From Magicicada septendecula (Eukaryota; Arthropoda; Insecta; Hemiptera; Cicadidae), in contig CM068372.1 in the NCBI GenBank assembly GCA_034769895.1, positions 371,709,258-371,773,257 of the forward strand: a DNA stretch of 64,000 bases, read 5' to 3'. Shown here one piece after another: positions 20,846 through 31,394 of the stretch. The position numbers were made by a program, and so were the translations under genes. The stretch's first letter is position 1, and each line of letters opens with the position of its first letter. A model generated the notes under the pieces. That model was given only the letters and a program-made list of their open reading frames with translations, was not told where the DNA came from and ran no database searches.

Positions 20846-21762
20846 CAGCAAAAGAGGAAGGTCGCCGCCCGGATTGGCAAGATATCTGCCATGGTTCCGA
20901 AGTGCTGAAGGGCTACTGGGCACAATGGGAATCTCTCACCTTAGAAAATGGATTGCTGAAAAGGGCTTGGGAAAGTGCAGATGGACGAGACGTGGTCATG
21001 CAGTTGATAGTTCCCCGAAGTAAAGTGCAGTATGTTTTGAAGGAGATGCTTGATGGAACATCTAGAGGCCATCTTGGCGTTAACAAAACCCTTGAAAAAA
21101 TACGGAAGCGATTCTATTGGCTTCATCTTCGCCACGACGTAGAGGAATGGGTTCGGACGTGTGAAATATGTGCTGCAAGCAAAGGCCCCCAAACCAGAAG
21201 CAGGGGAAAAATGAGACAGTATAACGTTGGACTGCCTTTCAGGAGAATTGCCATAGACATTGCTGGACCATTCCCAGTTACTGACGATGGAAACCGGTAC
21301 ATCATGGTTGTAGGTGACTACTTTACTAAGTGGGTGGACGCAATTCCAAATCAGGAGGTTACCACTGTGGCAAAACAGCTAGTTCACAATTTCTGTTGCC
21401 GTTATGGAGCCCCTATGGAAATCTATACGTATAAAGGGAGAAATTTCGAATCAGGAGTGTTTAAAGAATTATGCCGTCTACTCGGAATTCGTAAGACCAA
21501 GACAACGCCTCTGCATCCTCAGTCGGACGGGATGGTTGAGAGATTCAATAGGACATTTGAGCAGCATCTTTCGAAGGTTGTTGACGAGAACCAAACAGAC
21601 TGGGACCAACGTATACCACTATTCCTCATGGGGTATAGATCATCAGTACACGACACAACCGGCATGACTCCAGCAAAATTGGTGTTTGGACGGGAGATTC
21701 GTCTTCCTGGGGACTTAATGTTCGGATCACCTGAGACTCAGTCCCAAGAGCCGCAGAACTAA
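20842..21762 (+). pseudogene. pol: Integrase with mutated catalytic aspartate
   Basis: An HHCC zinc finger (GHLGVNKTLEKIRKRFYW ... CEIC) precedes the catalytic core. The first aspartate is intact (IAIDIAGPF, codon 21256-21258). At the second catalytic position the codon is TAT (21430-21432), giving TYKGRNF where the family has TDxG. The glutamate is intact (GMVERFNR, codon 21538-21540), exactly 35 residues further on. The key aspartate is therefore replaced by tyrosine and this integrase should be inactive. The frame ends at TAA 21760-21762. Confidence 0.88.
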
Positions 21763-22058
21763 TCCTCGCAATTAGAAAACCAACTGCGAGAAATGAATCG
21801 CTTGGTAAGAGGACGGCTGAAGATTGCCAGTGATAAAATGAAAACTCGGTAAGACATTCGCGGCAATAGTGTGGGTTTCCAAGAAGGAGATCAGGTCTGG
21901 TTGTTCAATCCAAATCGCCGTCGTGGTCGCTCACCGAAGCTTCAGTCTAACTGGGAAGGACCCTACACTGTAAAAAAAAAGAATCAACGATGTTGTTTAT
22001 CGGATTCAACAGGAAGGACAGCGAAAGTTCAAGGTCGTCCACCTAGATCGCCTGGCTA
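21763..22058 (+). pseudogene. pol: Integrase C-terminal remnant with GPY/F module
   Basis: After the stop at 21762 sequence resembling an integrase tail continues. The segment FQEGDQVWLFNPNRRRGRSPKLQ and SNWEGPYTV are the usual GPY/F module. A frameshift in an A-run near 21972 and stops interrupt it. It lies directly upstream of the polypurine tract at 22098-22112. Confidence 0.75.
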
Positions 22059-23109
22059 AGTACTACTTCAAAGACGGTTTGCCAGTTTGGGACGAACAGA
22101 AGGGGGAGGCAGTGTTACGACATCACAGAACAATATACGTGTTTATCGAACGTTCCAGAGAGATCCAGAATGTAAGCGTGTGGCGTACGTGCTTGTTGAC
22201 GCATTTGCTAGACGGTGCGAGAATTCACGCGGCCGCTCTCACTGTGTCAAGGGCGCAAGCAATTACGTCATAGTTTAGAGGTAATACGTAGTATGTGGAA
22301 TCGTCTAGATTTTCGGCTGGCTATAAATACCAGTACTCAGCGACGTTCAATTCAGTATAGCTGCGATATATTTACAGTGAGGTTCAAGAGTCATTATCGG
22401 GCGATATTACTGTGCGCGTTCAAGTGGTTATTAGTTAAGTGTTGTGTTTTATAATTGGACGGTATATTGTAATACAATTGTGTTATAATATTATTGATAT
22501 TTATATTTGTGTGTGAACAATTTTTATTTGATTTGTTATAAGAGACTGTGTTGTTAATTACGAACTGTTAACTGTGAAAATTAAAGCTGGTGATTAGTGA
22601 CTTAATTGGTGTCTTGTACTTATTGAAGTTATACTTCTTTAGGCGCGTTGAGGGTGAAATTTTTAGTATGTAACGAAATGCGCGCGCACCGTGCAACGGA
22701 AACGGAAAGTTAACAGGATGAAGTTAGCCGTGGACAACGAGCCTGAGGCCAGAAAAGTGTACTGCAGGAATGGATAAATGTACAGTTCCGATACCGCTAA
22801 ATAGCTTTTGTTTATTTACTTGTTACTATGGTAATTAATTCTGGTCTTGTTGACATCTTTAGTAGTAGTATTTAATATATGTCATTACTTATTCATTGTA
22901 TCATCAGAAATACGTATAAACATACATTTTATAATCGCTTAAGACAATTACAAAATATATAGACGTATCTGTATAAAAAATTACAAAATGTATCAATACA
23001 ATCGCATAGTAAAAACATTAAAAACTGCAGGAAGGATAAAGGTATAGTTCCGATGCCTCTAAATATCATTTGTTTATTTACTTGTTACTATGGTAATTAA
23101 TTCTGGTCT

Positions 23110-23306
23110 CCATGGTGTTGCAACGGGATCACTTTAACAGCCACTATCTTTACGTCCATCTGGAACCACAGTCTGTCACAAACGTCACACGCGTGTCCAA
23201 ATTCATTATTAAAGAATGTTTTGTGGATGTGCTTTGTAGCTAACTGCCACGTTTTGCTGAATTCGATCGGCTGATAACACTTGCGAAGTCGGGCGCTCTT
23301 GCTCAT
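23110..23306 (-). pseudogene. Inverted zinc-finger fragment, Helitron N-terminal type
   Basis: On the minus strand the segment NNEFGHACDVCDRLWF, with a CxxC pair, resembles the cysteine motif near the N-terminus of arthropod Helitron/Helentron proteins. That assignment is from memory of the family and moderately certain. It is opposite in orientation to the helicase/endonuclease fragments downstream, so the element has been rearranged or is a composite. Confidence 0.45.
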
Positions 23307-23345
23307 CCAACTCGACTTCAGTATTTATTGAAGTTATACTTCTTT

Positions 23346-24308
23346 AGGTGAACAACTTGAAGATCATGAATTAACTTTATTAGAATCACGATTTGTTACG
23401 ACTCGCGAAGCAGAAACAAGCTGCCCACATGGGATCCGTTTATTTAATACAAACGAGGCTGTGACAAGATACAACAATCGATTGTTAAGTGCTGCGCAAG
23501 AAAAATCAGTTTCAATTGCAAGAGACGTATACATCGGTTGTACTTCAGCAGAACAGACAGCTTTTGTACGCCAAAAACTGCATAAAATGTCACTTGTTGA
23601 TACTGGAAGCTTGCCTTATGAAACTGTATTTGTGGAAAATGTTTTTACATGATAACGACGAACATCGATGTATCAGATGGTTTAGCAAATGGTGCTGTTG
23701 TGGGAGATTAGTTCATATTGAACATGATGAAGAAGGAGAAGTGAGTATTGTGCGGCTCGATTTCCCGGACTCACCAAAGATTGGCGAAAAAATTAGAAAA
23801 AAAAGTTGCTGGAAATATGGCTGCTAAACAGATTAGTAAAATAGCTGTACCTATAGGAAGAAGATCATCGACTATTCCGTTTAATAACAATAAAACTATA
23901 AATGTTAAACGTTCACATTTACATATAATTTGTGCTTGTGCGACTACTATTCATAAATCTCAGGGAAGCACGTACCCTGAAATTGTTTATGAATATGATA
24001 AAAAATATCTACTGTCATTAGTATATGTTGCTTTGACGCGGGTGACTAGTCTCCAAGGTTTGTACATTACTACAAAAGTCAATGACAGGACCTTTTATCA
24101 TGGCCGAAGAGCATCCACAGCTGTAGTTAGTCTACAAGATGAATTTCGTAGAATCTCACTTAATCGTTTAGAGACTATTAGCAGTGATTTGCTACATTTT
24201 ATCGGCCACAGGAAAGGATTGTCAGCTTATATTTTTAATTGTCAAAGTCTTCGGGCTCACTCCATAGATCTTACGGATTCAATTATACAGAACTCGGTAA
24301 CGTTTTAA
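23346..24308 (+). pseudogene. PIF1 helicase C-terminal part, frameshifted
   Basis: The open stretch begins immediately after a second copy of the GAAGTTATACTTCTTTAG terminus (23329-23346). It runs through ETSCPHGIRLFNTNEAV to about 23652. After frameshifts, one near 23650, a TAG near 23717 and one at an A-run near 23800, it resumes with NIDVSDGLANGA-type sequence and the motif CATTIHKSQGSTY (about 23936-23974), then YVALTRVTSLQGLYI, which is helicase motif VI. Walker A and B are absent. The frame leads directly into the endonuclease domain, showing that the two were one protein. Confidence 0.75.
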
Positions 24309-24973
24309 TTTTAAATGAAACTTGATTACACGAAACAGAGTCAGTCAGCATACCAAATTTCAATTGTATAATCAAATACAAACGACCAAATGTTCGAGCT
24401 GGAGGAGTCGCCATATATCATAGTATATATGACACCACTAACATCGTTACTCCTTGTATCGATATGACTGTAAAGCAGTCCGAATTAATAAGTTCAACGA
24501 TGACAGCAGTAGGTGAATTTTGTGTGGCTGAGTGTATAATGAAAGATGGAAAAAAAATTGTTTTGGTAGCAATTTACATTTCTCCAAATCAAAAATTAGA
24601 TGATATTCCTAATTTTCTACGTCGTTCATTGCTTTCATATACAACAGTCGGAGGAGCGTTTCTTGGTAGAGGAGAAGACAAGTTACCAATGATTCTCAGT
24701 GGAGACTTTAATGTCAATTTTGCCTTAGAAGATTCTGGTCCACTTATCAACTTTCTCCAAGAGCATCTAAATTTAACAATAAATAATGATCCTACTGTTT
24801 CAACGACACGACATGGCACCACCATTGATGCTGTATTCACGCGATATCTGGACAACGTTAATTCGAAAACATTTATATCGTACTTCAGTTATCACAAACC
24901 GATTGTAACATATGCACCGATTCAGTCACCACCGGAAGAAGCTATGGAAGTGGACGTAATTCCAAATGAATAA
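24225..24973 (+). pseudogene. Endonuclease/exonuclease/phosphatase domain
   Basis: The domain begins with YIFNCQSLRAH (24228 onward) and continues, after a frameshift near 24295, with VLILNET. A TGA at 24323-24325 stands where the family usually has tryptophan (NETW). From ATG 24464 the frame is open: AIYISP, the catalytic LSGDFNVNF, TTIDAVF, and FSYHKPI where the family has S-D-H. Such AP-endonuclease-like domains occur at the C-terminus of Helentron helicases and in non-LTR elements. Here it follows the helicase, so a Helentron is favoured. Confidence 0.78.
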
Positions 24974-25368
24974 ATTCACTCGATTTTATATAAAAATAAA
25001 ATTTTGTAATGTTTTTTAGACTGGATTAATAAATATTTATTTTTTCATTTAATTAAAATTTTATCAATCGTATTTACCATCTCCCTTCACTCCTCTTATC
25101 GCTCTACTCGTATGAATTTTTAGCATGCATGTTAACCCTTAGTTTTTCAACCCTTAGTACTTCACGCCAAAGAAGTATAACTTCTAACGCGCGTACATAA
25201 GTACACGCACCCACTTTTTTTGTTTTCCACTGTACCTACGACGATCAAGTAGACCGTCGTAACAATAAAGTTCAATAAACGATAATTCAACAAGGCTGGC
25301 GCATACTGTATAAGTTCAAAAATTAGCAAACCAGTCCGGGCATTTTTATAGCATTTTAGAGCAGTAGA

Positions 25369-26455
25369 GCGTCCGAGCGTCGAAGAAGACGCGAACCAAG
25401 AGTCGGAGAACCTCCTAAAAGAGAAGGAACCGGGTTGTGGCCCACCGAAATCCATACGGATCTCAGGAGACACACCCGAACTCCCAGAAAGACCAGTTTT
25501 AGGGGAAAATCTACCCTAGCTGGGCCAACCACAGCCACCACGAAACCAGTCCTCAACTCGTGAACGCCGGGTGGATAGGGCCCCCGGCCGGGCTGGTTTA
25601 CGTTCCCGTGGTACTATTTTTGAATACGTCGCTGATCAACACGACGATCCCTGAAGCCCAGAACGTCGCGGGGTCGATCCACAAGATCTCCTACGTCAGT
25701 ACAACCACAGTACTGTGGAAATGTTAAGGCCTTACACAGTACTCGCAAATCTTTGCCACAGTACTGACGTATCCTCCGCCTCTCGCTCGGACCGACTTTG
25801 GACTCAGCAGCCAGTCCACCGATGAGGGGAGAACATACTGCCCAAACCCGAAGCTACTAGGGTTCATCTATATTCTTAATAGACATTACGGACTGGCGCG
25901 AGAGGTTCCGACACAGCTACTGACCAGGGACTGCACACCATGTTTCCCGTTCGCAGTGCACTATTAGGGCGTACCCTTTGCCATTCGCGCGAGCGATACG
26001 CACAATTCTCAACCATCAGTCGTGATGCCCTGCGCTCGAAAGCAGTGCGTATCTGGATGGTGTCTTGAACCCACGGGAGCCCGGTCCCAATCGGCGGTGA
26101 CAATTAACCGTGAGCCCCCCGGGCCTATCCCCGGCTACCAGCAGTTTTCTACCGAATACTTTCACGGATGCGTGTTTCGGTTTCACCCGCCAGCTTTCCA
26201 AAGAACGGATCGCCTTGAGGCTACTTGCCAGGGAAGAGAGGCCTGTTTCTCAGAACACGTGGCGCTACTCGTGCAGCTAGTTACCAGGGACGGCAGTCCC
26301 TGGCTCCCATTCGAGAAGGACACACGTTTAGCCTGGCATACATCAGCTCCATTCCAGCCGAAGGGCCAGTTTCACTTCCGCACAGCGATGAGGCAGTTTG
26401 TGCTGGTCAGGGACGGCGATTGGAGGGAGCCAAGGGGTAAGGTGGTATAGACCCC
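25369..26455. repeat. Dispersed ~1.1-kb repeat, copy A
   Basis: GC-richer than its surroundings and clearly related, in the same orientation, to 33867-34905. Shared blocks include GGAACCGGGTTGTGGCCCA (copy B: GGAACCGGGTGTGGCCCA), GACACAGCTACTGACCAGGG, GGCTACTTGCCAGGGAAGA and GTGGTATAGACCCC. Copy A contains an extra ~260-bp stretch, including the palindromic element at 25692-25771, that copy B lacks. I do not recognise a protein; open frames in it are broken and inconsistent between copies. It could be part of a retroelement. Confidence 0.7.
25692..25771. repeat. 80-bp palindromic element inside copy A
   Basis: It has perfect 11-bp terminal inverted repeats TACGTCAGTAC/GTACTGACGTA (25692-25702 and 25761-25771) and an internal CCACAGTACTGTGG palindrome. 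It shares most of its interior with the palindrome at 32870-33002. A miniature inverted-repeat transposable element is the simplest reading. Confidence 0.65.
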
Positions 26456-26706
26456 CCCAACCTCACCCCCCAGGCCCCCGCAGCTAAGAATTCATCCATT
26501 GCTATTGGATCGACACATTCACTGATGTTTGCAAATATTGTTTCCTCCATTTTACCCAGGGTCCACAGGCGCTCATAATATCTGAGCCATTCCTTCTTTG
26601 TGATATTGTTGATCTTCAGGTTGTCTCTTTTTGTCTGATTTAAATGCCATAATATTTGGTCAAGCTTATCAAGTATATTCTGAGTATACTTGATAGGACT
26701 GCCCAA
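26407..26706 (-). pseudogene. Non-LTR retrotransposon fragment, pre-RT region
   Basis: The segment KKEWLRYYERLWT (about 26560-26600, minus strand) resembles the linker between endonuclease and reverse transcriptase in arthropod non-LTR elements. Nothing catalytic is present. It abuts, head to head, a plus-strand C-terminal fragment at 26725-26850. Confidence 0.4.
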
Positions 26707-26724
26707 TACCTGCTAAACTGATTA

Positions 26725-26895
26725 GACCATCTTACCGGAAAGGATGACTGCAGCTTCCCGAAACAATTACGGAATTATAAGCCAAAAGGAAGGAGAGGGG
26801 TGGGGCATTCGAAGAAGCTTTGGTTTGACCAGCTGTAGTCTATTTGGTTGGGACCGGAATAAACTGTTTTTAGTTTAATCCTTGCTGAAGATGAT
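26725..26895 (+). pseudogene. Non-LTR retrotransposon C-terminus with GATGATGA tail
   Basis: In broken frame the plus strand reads DDCSFPKQLRNYKPKGRRGVG, matching DDCHIPKQIWNYKPRGRRGVG of the element at 39812-40159. It ends near 26890 in a short GATGATGATGA tract like the one after the other copy. It is a 5'-truncated 3' end. Confidence 0.65.
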
Positions 26896-27021
26896 GATGA
26901 CTAACACACGCGTGTTTGCGTGATGATTCATAGCAGCAGGCTTCAGGCTCCACTTCTTCTAACTGGTGTATGTTCGAATTGGTACGTATTGGGTGGTGGC
27001 GGTATTAGGCGATTGTTTATT

Positions 27022-27040
27022 TGTGTGTGTGTGTGTGTGT
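27022..27040. repeat. (GT)n microsatellite
   Basis: A run of GT dinucleotides. Comparable simple repeats occur at 28076-28110 (GT then GC), 28196-28265 (TAA-rich) and as G-runs near 28004, 30192, 32238 and 63671. Confidence 0.85.
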
Positions 27041-27197
27041 GCGTTGGTAATTCAGTTACTCTGTTCAATTATTACAGACATGTTTTAAGCTGTGAACTTT
27101 GGTTTATGATAGCAGTAGAAAAACTGTTTGATTAAGTGGACAGAGGTAGAATTAAAGTTTGTCCTCGTTTACATGTCTCCGGTGTCAATTTAGGTCA

Positions 27198-27214
27198 TCG
27201 TCACCACCACCACC

Positions 27215-27248
<34 letters not shown>

Positions 27249-27252
27249 TCAC
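27198..27252. repeat. (CAC)n(CAT)n microsatellite
   Basis: A tract of CAC trinucleotides changes to CAT. It creates an artificial polyhistidine stretch in a 72-codon frame (27136-27354), which I do not regard as a gene. Confidence 0.9.
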
Positions 27253-27399
27253 TCCAAGGATTACTCCCTAGACCTGTTCCGGGACCCATCTCCTCCTCGG
27301 CCTACCGACACCTCTCTTCCCAGTAGGGTGATGGCCCAAGGTAGGCACGGTTAGACATATATCAGGCATGCAGTTCAAGTATTCACACCATCTCCTTCT

Positions 27400-27740
27400 A
27401 TGGTCTTTAATTTTCTGCTGTAACGGATACAATGTTTAATTCGCGTCTAATATCCTCGTTCCTTTTCCGATCCAGGAGAGAACAACCTTACGTCCGGCTT
27501 ATAAATTTCATTTCGGCTGCCTGAATACTCTGTACGTCCCTTTTCCCAGAGGCCATGTCTCACTAGCATACATGAATGTCGGGGGAAGCCACAGTTTTGT
27601 AAAATTTTATTCGGGTATCCTTCCGTGTTTTATTTTTCAGGTACCAATGAATCGTTCCACAGATGCGTCTAAATTTCGTTGTTAATATAGGTCTAGCACT
27701 AAACATCGACGTCCCCGTAACAGTGCTGTAAAATATAAAT
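27400..27740 (-). pseudogene. Non-LTR reverse transcriptase C-terminal fragment
   Basis: The minus strand, in shifting frames, contains RIKFYKTVASPTFMYASETWPL, equivalent to the FYKVMALPTLLYGSEN segment at 61802-61995, then a degraded AAEM-like region. Stops and frameshifts show it is old. Confidence 0.6.
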
Positions 27741-28723
27741 AATCCTTGTCGTCTGTGTAAATAAAGCTAAGCTATACAAAAGAGGTACCCAGTTATTTGT
27801 GGCAGTAAACGTAAGAAGGGAACTAATCTGAAGTAGGGATTGTTACAAGGGGCGGGCGGTTACGAGTGGGCGAGGACGAGTGAACTAAAGAATCGTTTAA
27901 CGATTTTTGTTTCGTCGCGATTACTCAGTAAAGCCACCGTCTTACATGTTCTACTGATGTATATTTGATGACGTTTTTTATTCATGAGGTTGCTTTTGAT
28001 GGGGGGGGGGGTAGAGATCCCTTGATACGTTCCAGATTGGTAGTTCCTATTTCGTAATACGCGTTATGTAAAATAAGTGTGTGTGTCTGTGTGTGTGCGC
28101 GCGCGTATGCACATGCGGACAGGTCTACTGAAACCGTACTTTATGTAAAAATCTTTCAGGTCATTTAAATAAATAATATAAGTGAAGCCCGTTTATAATA
28201 ATAATAACAGTAATAAAAATATAATAATAATAGTAGGCCTAGTAGTAATTTTTATTATTATTACTGGTAGGCTCCCTGAGTTGCAGAACTCGTTCAGTAC
28301 TGCTACAGTGAATATTTGGAACGAAATAAGTTGATATCTTCTTCGTCTATGAGGGACTAGGCGAATCACCTGTTCCGGTACCAAAGAAATATAGCCACTT
28401 CACCAACGCTACCTAGGTCTTCCTATACTTTGTTGTTCAACAGACTTGTATTGGCAAACTTCCTTAGAGCAATCCATATCTCTTTCACACAATCGATGTG
28501 CCCTACCTGGATTCTCACCTTGCTTCAAACTGTCTTAAGTGTAATTCCTGTCTTTAATATTTTCTGGTTGGTGTCTCTTGACCAAATCTTGGTCTTTTCG
28601 ACGCCGACGCTATTAAGTTCCACATGGGACTTCCTATTCTTCCTGTATTCCTGTATTCTCTTCAGTGGCGACTGTAACTTCAGCTCTTTCCTTACGTCGT
28701 CGTTTCATAGATGATCTCTCAAA

Positions 28724-29863
28724 CTATATCAAGTAACTGCTCTTAATAATTTCATTTCCGAGGCCTGTATTTTTAAAATATCTTTTTGCAGGAGAGTCCA
28801 TGTTGAAACATGGATGTGAACATCCATACATTAAAGTCGGCACAGCCACAACCTTATAGAACTTTAGCTGTGTCTCCTTCTGCGTTTTATTCTTGAATAG
28901 TCGTCTTATTGTTCCACAGGTATAACTAAATTTATTTAACTTTCTCTCGGATATCGTTGTCCTTCCTATATGAGATGTCATGTCCCAAACAATTTAAATG
29001 TGATACTTGCTCCAAAACAGTATTATCAATTACAATTTTTGCTTTTATAGGGTTCTTCCCTAGGAAAGCCATACATGTTGTCTTAGTTTTTAAGAACTTA
29101 AGGTTGTATTTGTGGCAGATTGTATGCAAGGTATAAATGACCTTTGTAATTAATTTTCTCTTTCTTCCCTATAATTTGGTCATCTGCATAAAGTAATGTG
29201 CTAAGTGATCCCTTATTCGAGATTCGTATAGCTTCAGGACAGACGTTCATCCATTCTCGCAAAATATCGTCAATATACATATTAAAGAAACTTGCAGAGA
29301 AGCTACAGCCTTGTCTAACACTTTGATTTATGACCACTTCTTGAGATAATCTTCTCTTACCTAAATCTATACGAATAGTTGTCCCTGCATACAGGCTGCT
29401 GAATAGCTCTGAATAAACTAAAAATCCATAGTTTTGTTGGTGTCTAGTTATTTTCTGTCTTCTTGAATTACCTGTCGCAAGTATCGCAAGCCACTATATC
29501 AATTACCACATTTTCATCCTCTAACATCTGTTTTTAAAATAAATTTTTTAAGTTCCCAGCAGTGTCACATGATTACTTTACTCTTTGTTCTTTTAACCTT
29601 TGATTTACTTTCCTTGTCATTTTCCTTGTTGGGTATATTGATATGTGGTACAATACATATGTATTGTGTGGTTAATGTCATACACCAGCTGTTCTTAAAG
29701 TAAGAGCCAACTTGCGGAGTGGAAAGCCTCTACGTATTAAAATTTCCCACATCCTACGTCTACACAGCCTGTCAAAGGCTTTCTCATAATAATCTATAAA
29801 GGCTACATGTGACTCTAAACTCATGGCGTCGAAAGGGTCGATGGTTTGCTTAAAATTTAACAA
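28724..29863 (-). pseudogene. Non-LTR reverse transcriptase, degraded
   Basis: Pieces of one reverse transcriptase in order on the minus strand: AFIDYYEKAFDRL (29678-29863, first catalytic region), RQGCSFSASFFNMYIDDILREW and LLYADDQIIG with the YADD box (29098-29337), LKFLKTKTTCMAFLG and VSHLNCLGHDISY (28932-29129), then CGTIRRLFKNK and FYKVVAVPTLMYG (28724-28981). This order is that of the non-LTR family also seen at 39812-40159 and 61802-61995. Multiple frameshifts separate the pieces, and the endonuclease domain is absent. Confidence 0.8.
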
Positions 29864-30359
29864 TTGTCAACGCCCGTCTCAGTATTGTGAAGAGAGAGAA
29901 ATTTTGTTTCCACACATGTACTGGATTAAACGAAAATGTAATTGGTACCGCAGCATAGGTGTTATTGTACCGCTGGCAACGTTCCCTAACTGGATTCACT
30001 CACTACATTACAGCATAGCAGGCAGCGGTTTTTACTGAATTACATATCTCCTGTCACCACCAACAACAACGACAATCACAATAATACAATGTGGCGACTA
30101 TTTGCACTGTTCGAATAAATGTGGGTTTCGTGTGTAATAGCGAACTGGAGGAATTTAATTCCATCTGCGTTTTCGATTAAACCGTTCCGGAGGGGGGGGG
30201 GTGGAGGGAGCCTAATTACATAGCTTGTAGCCTAATTCTCCCCACAAAATCCAGTCAATATTAATTTTTACTGCTGATTAAAAGCAGTTATAAATTTATG
30301 AGTTGTTAAAACTATATGATTTGTCTCGTTTACTGCAAGTGTTTCATTTTGTAGCAACA

Positions 30360-30485
30360 GTTTTCTTTTCATCTTCCTCTCCGGTTACATCATTTGACTC
30401 TTTTTAGAAACTTCACCTCTTGACCTTGTATTTTTCTCTCTTGTGCTCTTGTTGTAACCCAGATTTTACTGCCGCACATAAATAT
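30360..30485 (-). pseudogene. Short non-LTR C-terminal fragment
   Basis: The minus strand reads VLIFMCGSKIWVTTRAQERKIQG and EVKFLKRVK, the region equivalent to YGSEN...AAEMRFLRHVAG in the copy at 39812-62000. It is too short and broken to classify. Confidence 0.45.
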
Positions 30486-30493
30486 GAGCACTG

Positions 30494-31357
30494 CCAGGGG
30501 CGTATTTACGGGGAGTTTACCAACGGGACTGGACCCCCCCCCAGAGGGTCGAAAAATTCACGATTTTTGTTAATCTCTTAATTTTTAGACGGCTTAATTA
30601 TTTTCGGCTGTGTGTGCTAATACAGTAGTAGCTCATTTTTAAATATAGGCTGCAAACAGATTTATTACAAAGCAATAGGGTATACGTTTGAAATATGAAA
30701 TATAGGGGAATCAATTCAGTCAATAAGTATCTTTCAACAGTGTTTCAATAACGCGTGTTTTTATTATGTTATTACCGTTTACTTTAATAGGATAGATTTC
30801 ATGATTTTATTAGGCGTTTCTCAGCCACTTTAAATATAGTAATGTTGATTAAACTTGACTTGTTTTTTCTTATTTATGAAGCCGACTTGAACAGGGGCCC
30901 ATGTATGAAATTTTCGCGTTTTGCACAATACTTTACTTTGTTCAGACGATCATTTAATAAATATAACTTTCATTTTGTGTTTAGTATGTATTTTTAAGCA
31001 CAGTAAAATCTGAATTATTGAGTTTCAAAGGAAAGTATAATTTTTTCGAGTCTTCTCCAAAAATCATCATAAAACAATTGTGATAGCTTATAATTGGAGA
31101 AATTTTGAGCGTTAAACTTTACTCTTTGGCTTTTACCATAACCTTATGTACCTAAACATGTCCCCAAGTTTCATTTAAATCCGTGATCCGCACTTCAGGT
31201 ACTCTCCTTGTTATTGCGGTTTTTAATATTTCGCTTGCTCGGAAAATTTTATTTATTAGTTCGAAAATGAGAATTTTTAAATGGTCGGGGATGGGGCCCC
31301 CCGACAAGCGGCGCCCGGAGCCTTAGCCCCCCTAGCCCCCCTTAATCCAGCACCGGG
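30494..31357. mobile_element. Candidate non-autonomous DNA transposon
   Basis: The segment starts CCAGGGGCGTATTTACGGGG and ends in AGCCCCCCTTAATCC-AGCACCGGG, imperfect inverted ends of a type common in animal DNA-transposon derivatives. No coding frame and no convincing target-site duplication were found, so this is tentative. Confidence 0.3.
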
Positions 31358-31394
31358 TATCAGTAGAAAAAAGACAGACTTTTTCCAGACGTAT

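Larger units (their letters stand above)
22625..25219 (+). mobile_element. Helentron-like element (helicase plus endonuclease)
   Basis: A 2.6-kb insertion at a T|T site. It starts GAAGTTATACTTCTTTAGGC and near its 3' end carries the inverse CGCCAAAGAAGTATAACTTC (25165-25184), followed by a GTAC-ATAA-GTAC hairpin (25193-25204) close to the end. It encodes the C-terminal part of a PIF1 helicase followed by an AP-type endonuclease domain. That fusion, the T|T target and the 3' hairpin are hallmarks of Helentrons (Helitron2 group). Rep and the helicase N-terminus are missing, and a zinc-finger-like piece is present in inverted orientation. Confidence 0.75.
16569..25264 (+). mobile_element. Older Ty3/gypsy retrotransposon with 0.55-kb LTRs
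   Basis: Plus-strand element. The 5' LTR is 16569-17123, decayed gag follows from 17214, then protease, reverse transcriptase, RNase H and integrase remnants to 22058, a polypurine tract 22098-22112 (AGAAGGGGGAGGCAG) and the 3' LTR from 22113. The 3' LTR is split by the 22625-25219 insertion and ends at 25264. Four bases, ATAA, flank both ends (16565-16568 and 25265-25268). The LTRs differ at roughly 20-25 positions by eye (about 4%), and coding regions carry many frameshifts and stops. It is clearly older than the 631-14151 element. Confidence 0.88.
22113..25264 (+). repeat. 3' LTR of the older gypsy element, split by an insertion
   Basis: LTR sequence occupies 22113-22624 and 25220-25264 (about 557 bp in total). 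The intact counterpart at 16569-17123 reads straight through the break (GTAGTTATT|TTGTTTTCC). The interrupting 22625-25219 segment therefore arrived later, between two T residues. Its TATA box (22322-22329) and TCAGT initiator (22352-22356) are conserved. Confidence 0.88.

Noticed and set aside
25369..26455. Coding frames of up to 142 codons in the dispersed repeat
   Set aside because: The frames are not shared with the second copy at 33867-34905.
27136..27354. A 72-codon frame with 17 consecutive histidines
   Set aside because: The histidines come from a CAC/CAT microsatellite, and the rest of the frame has no recognisable domain.
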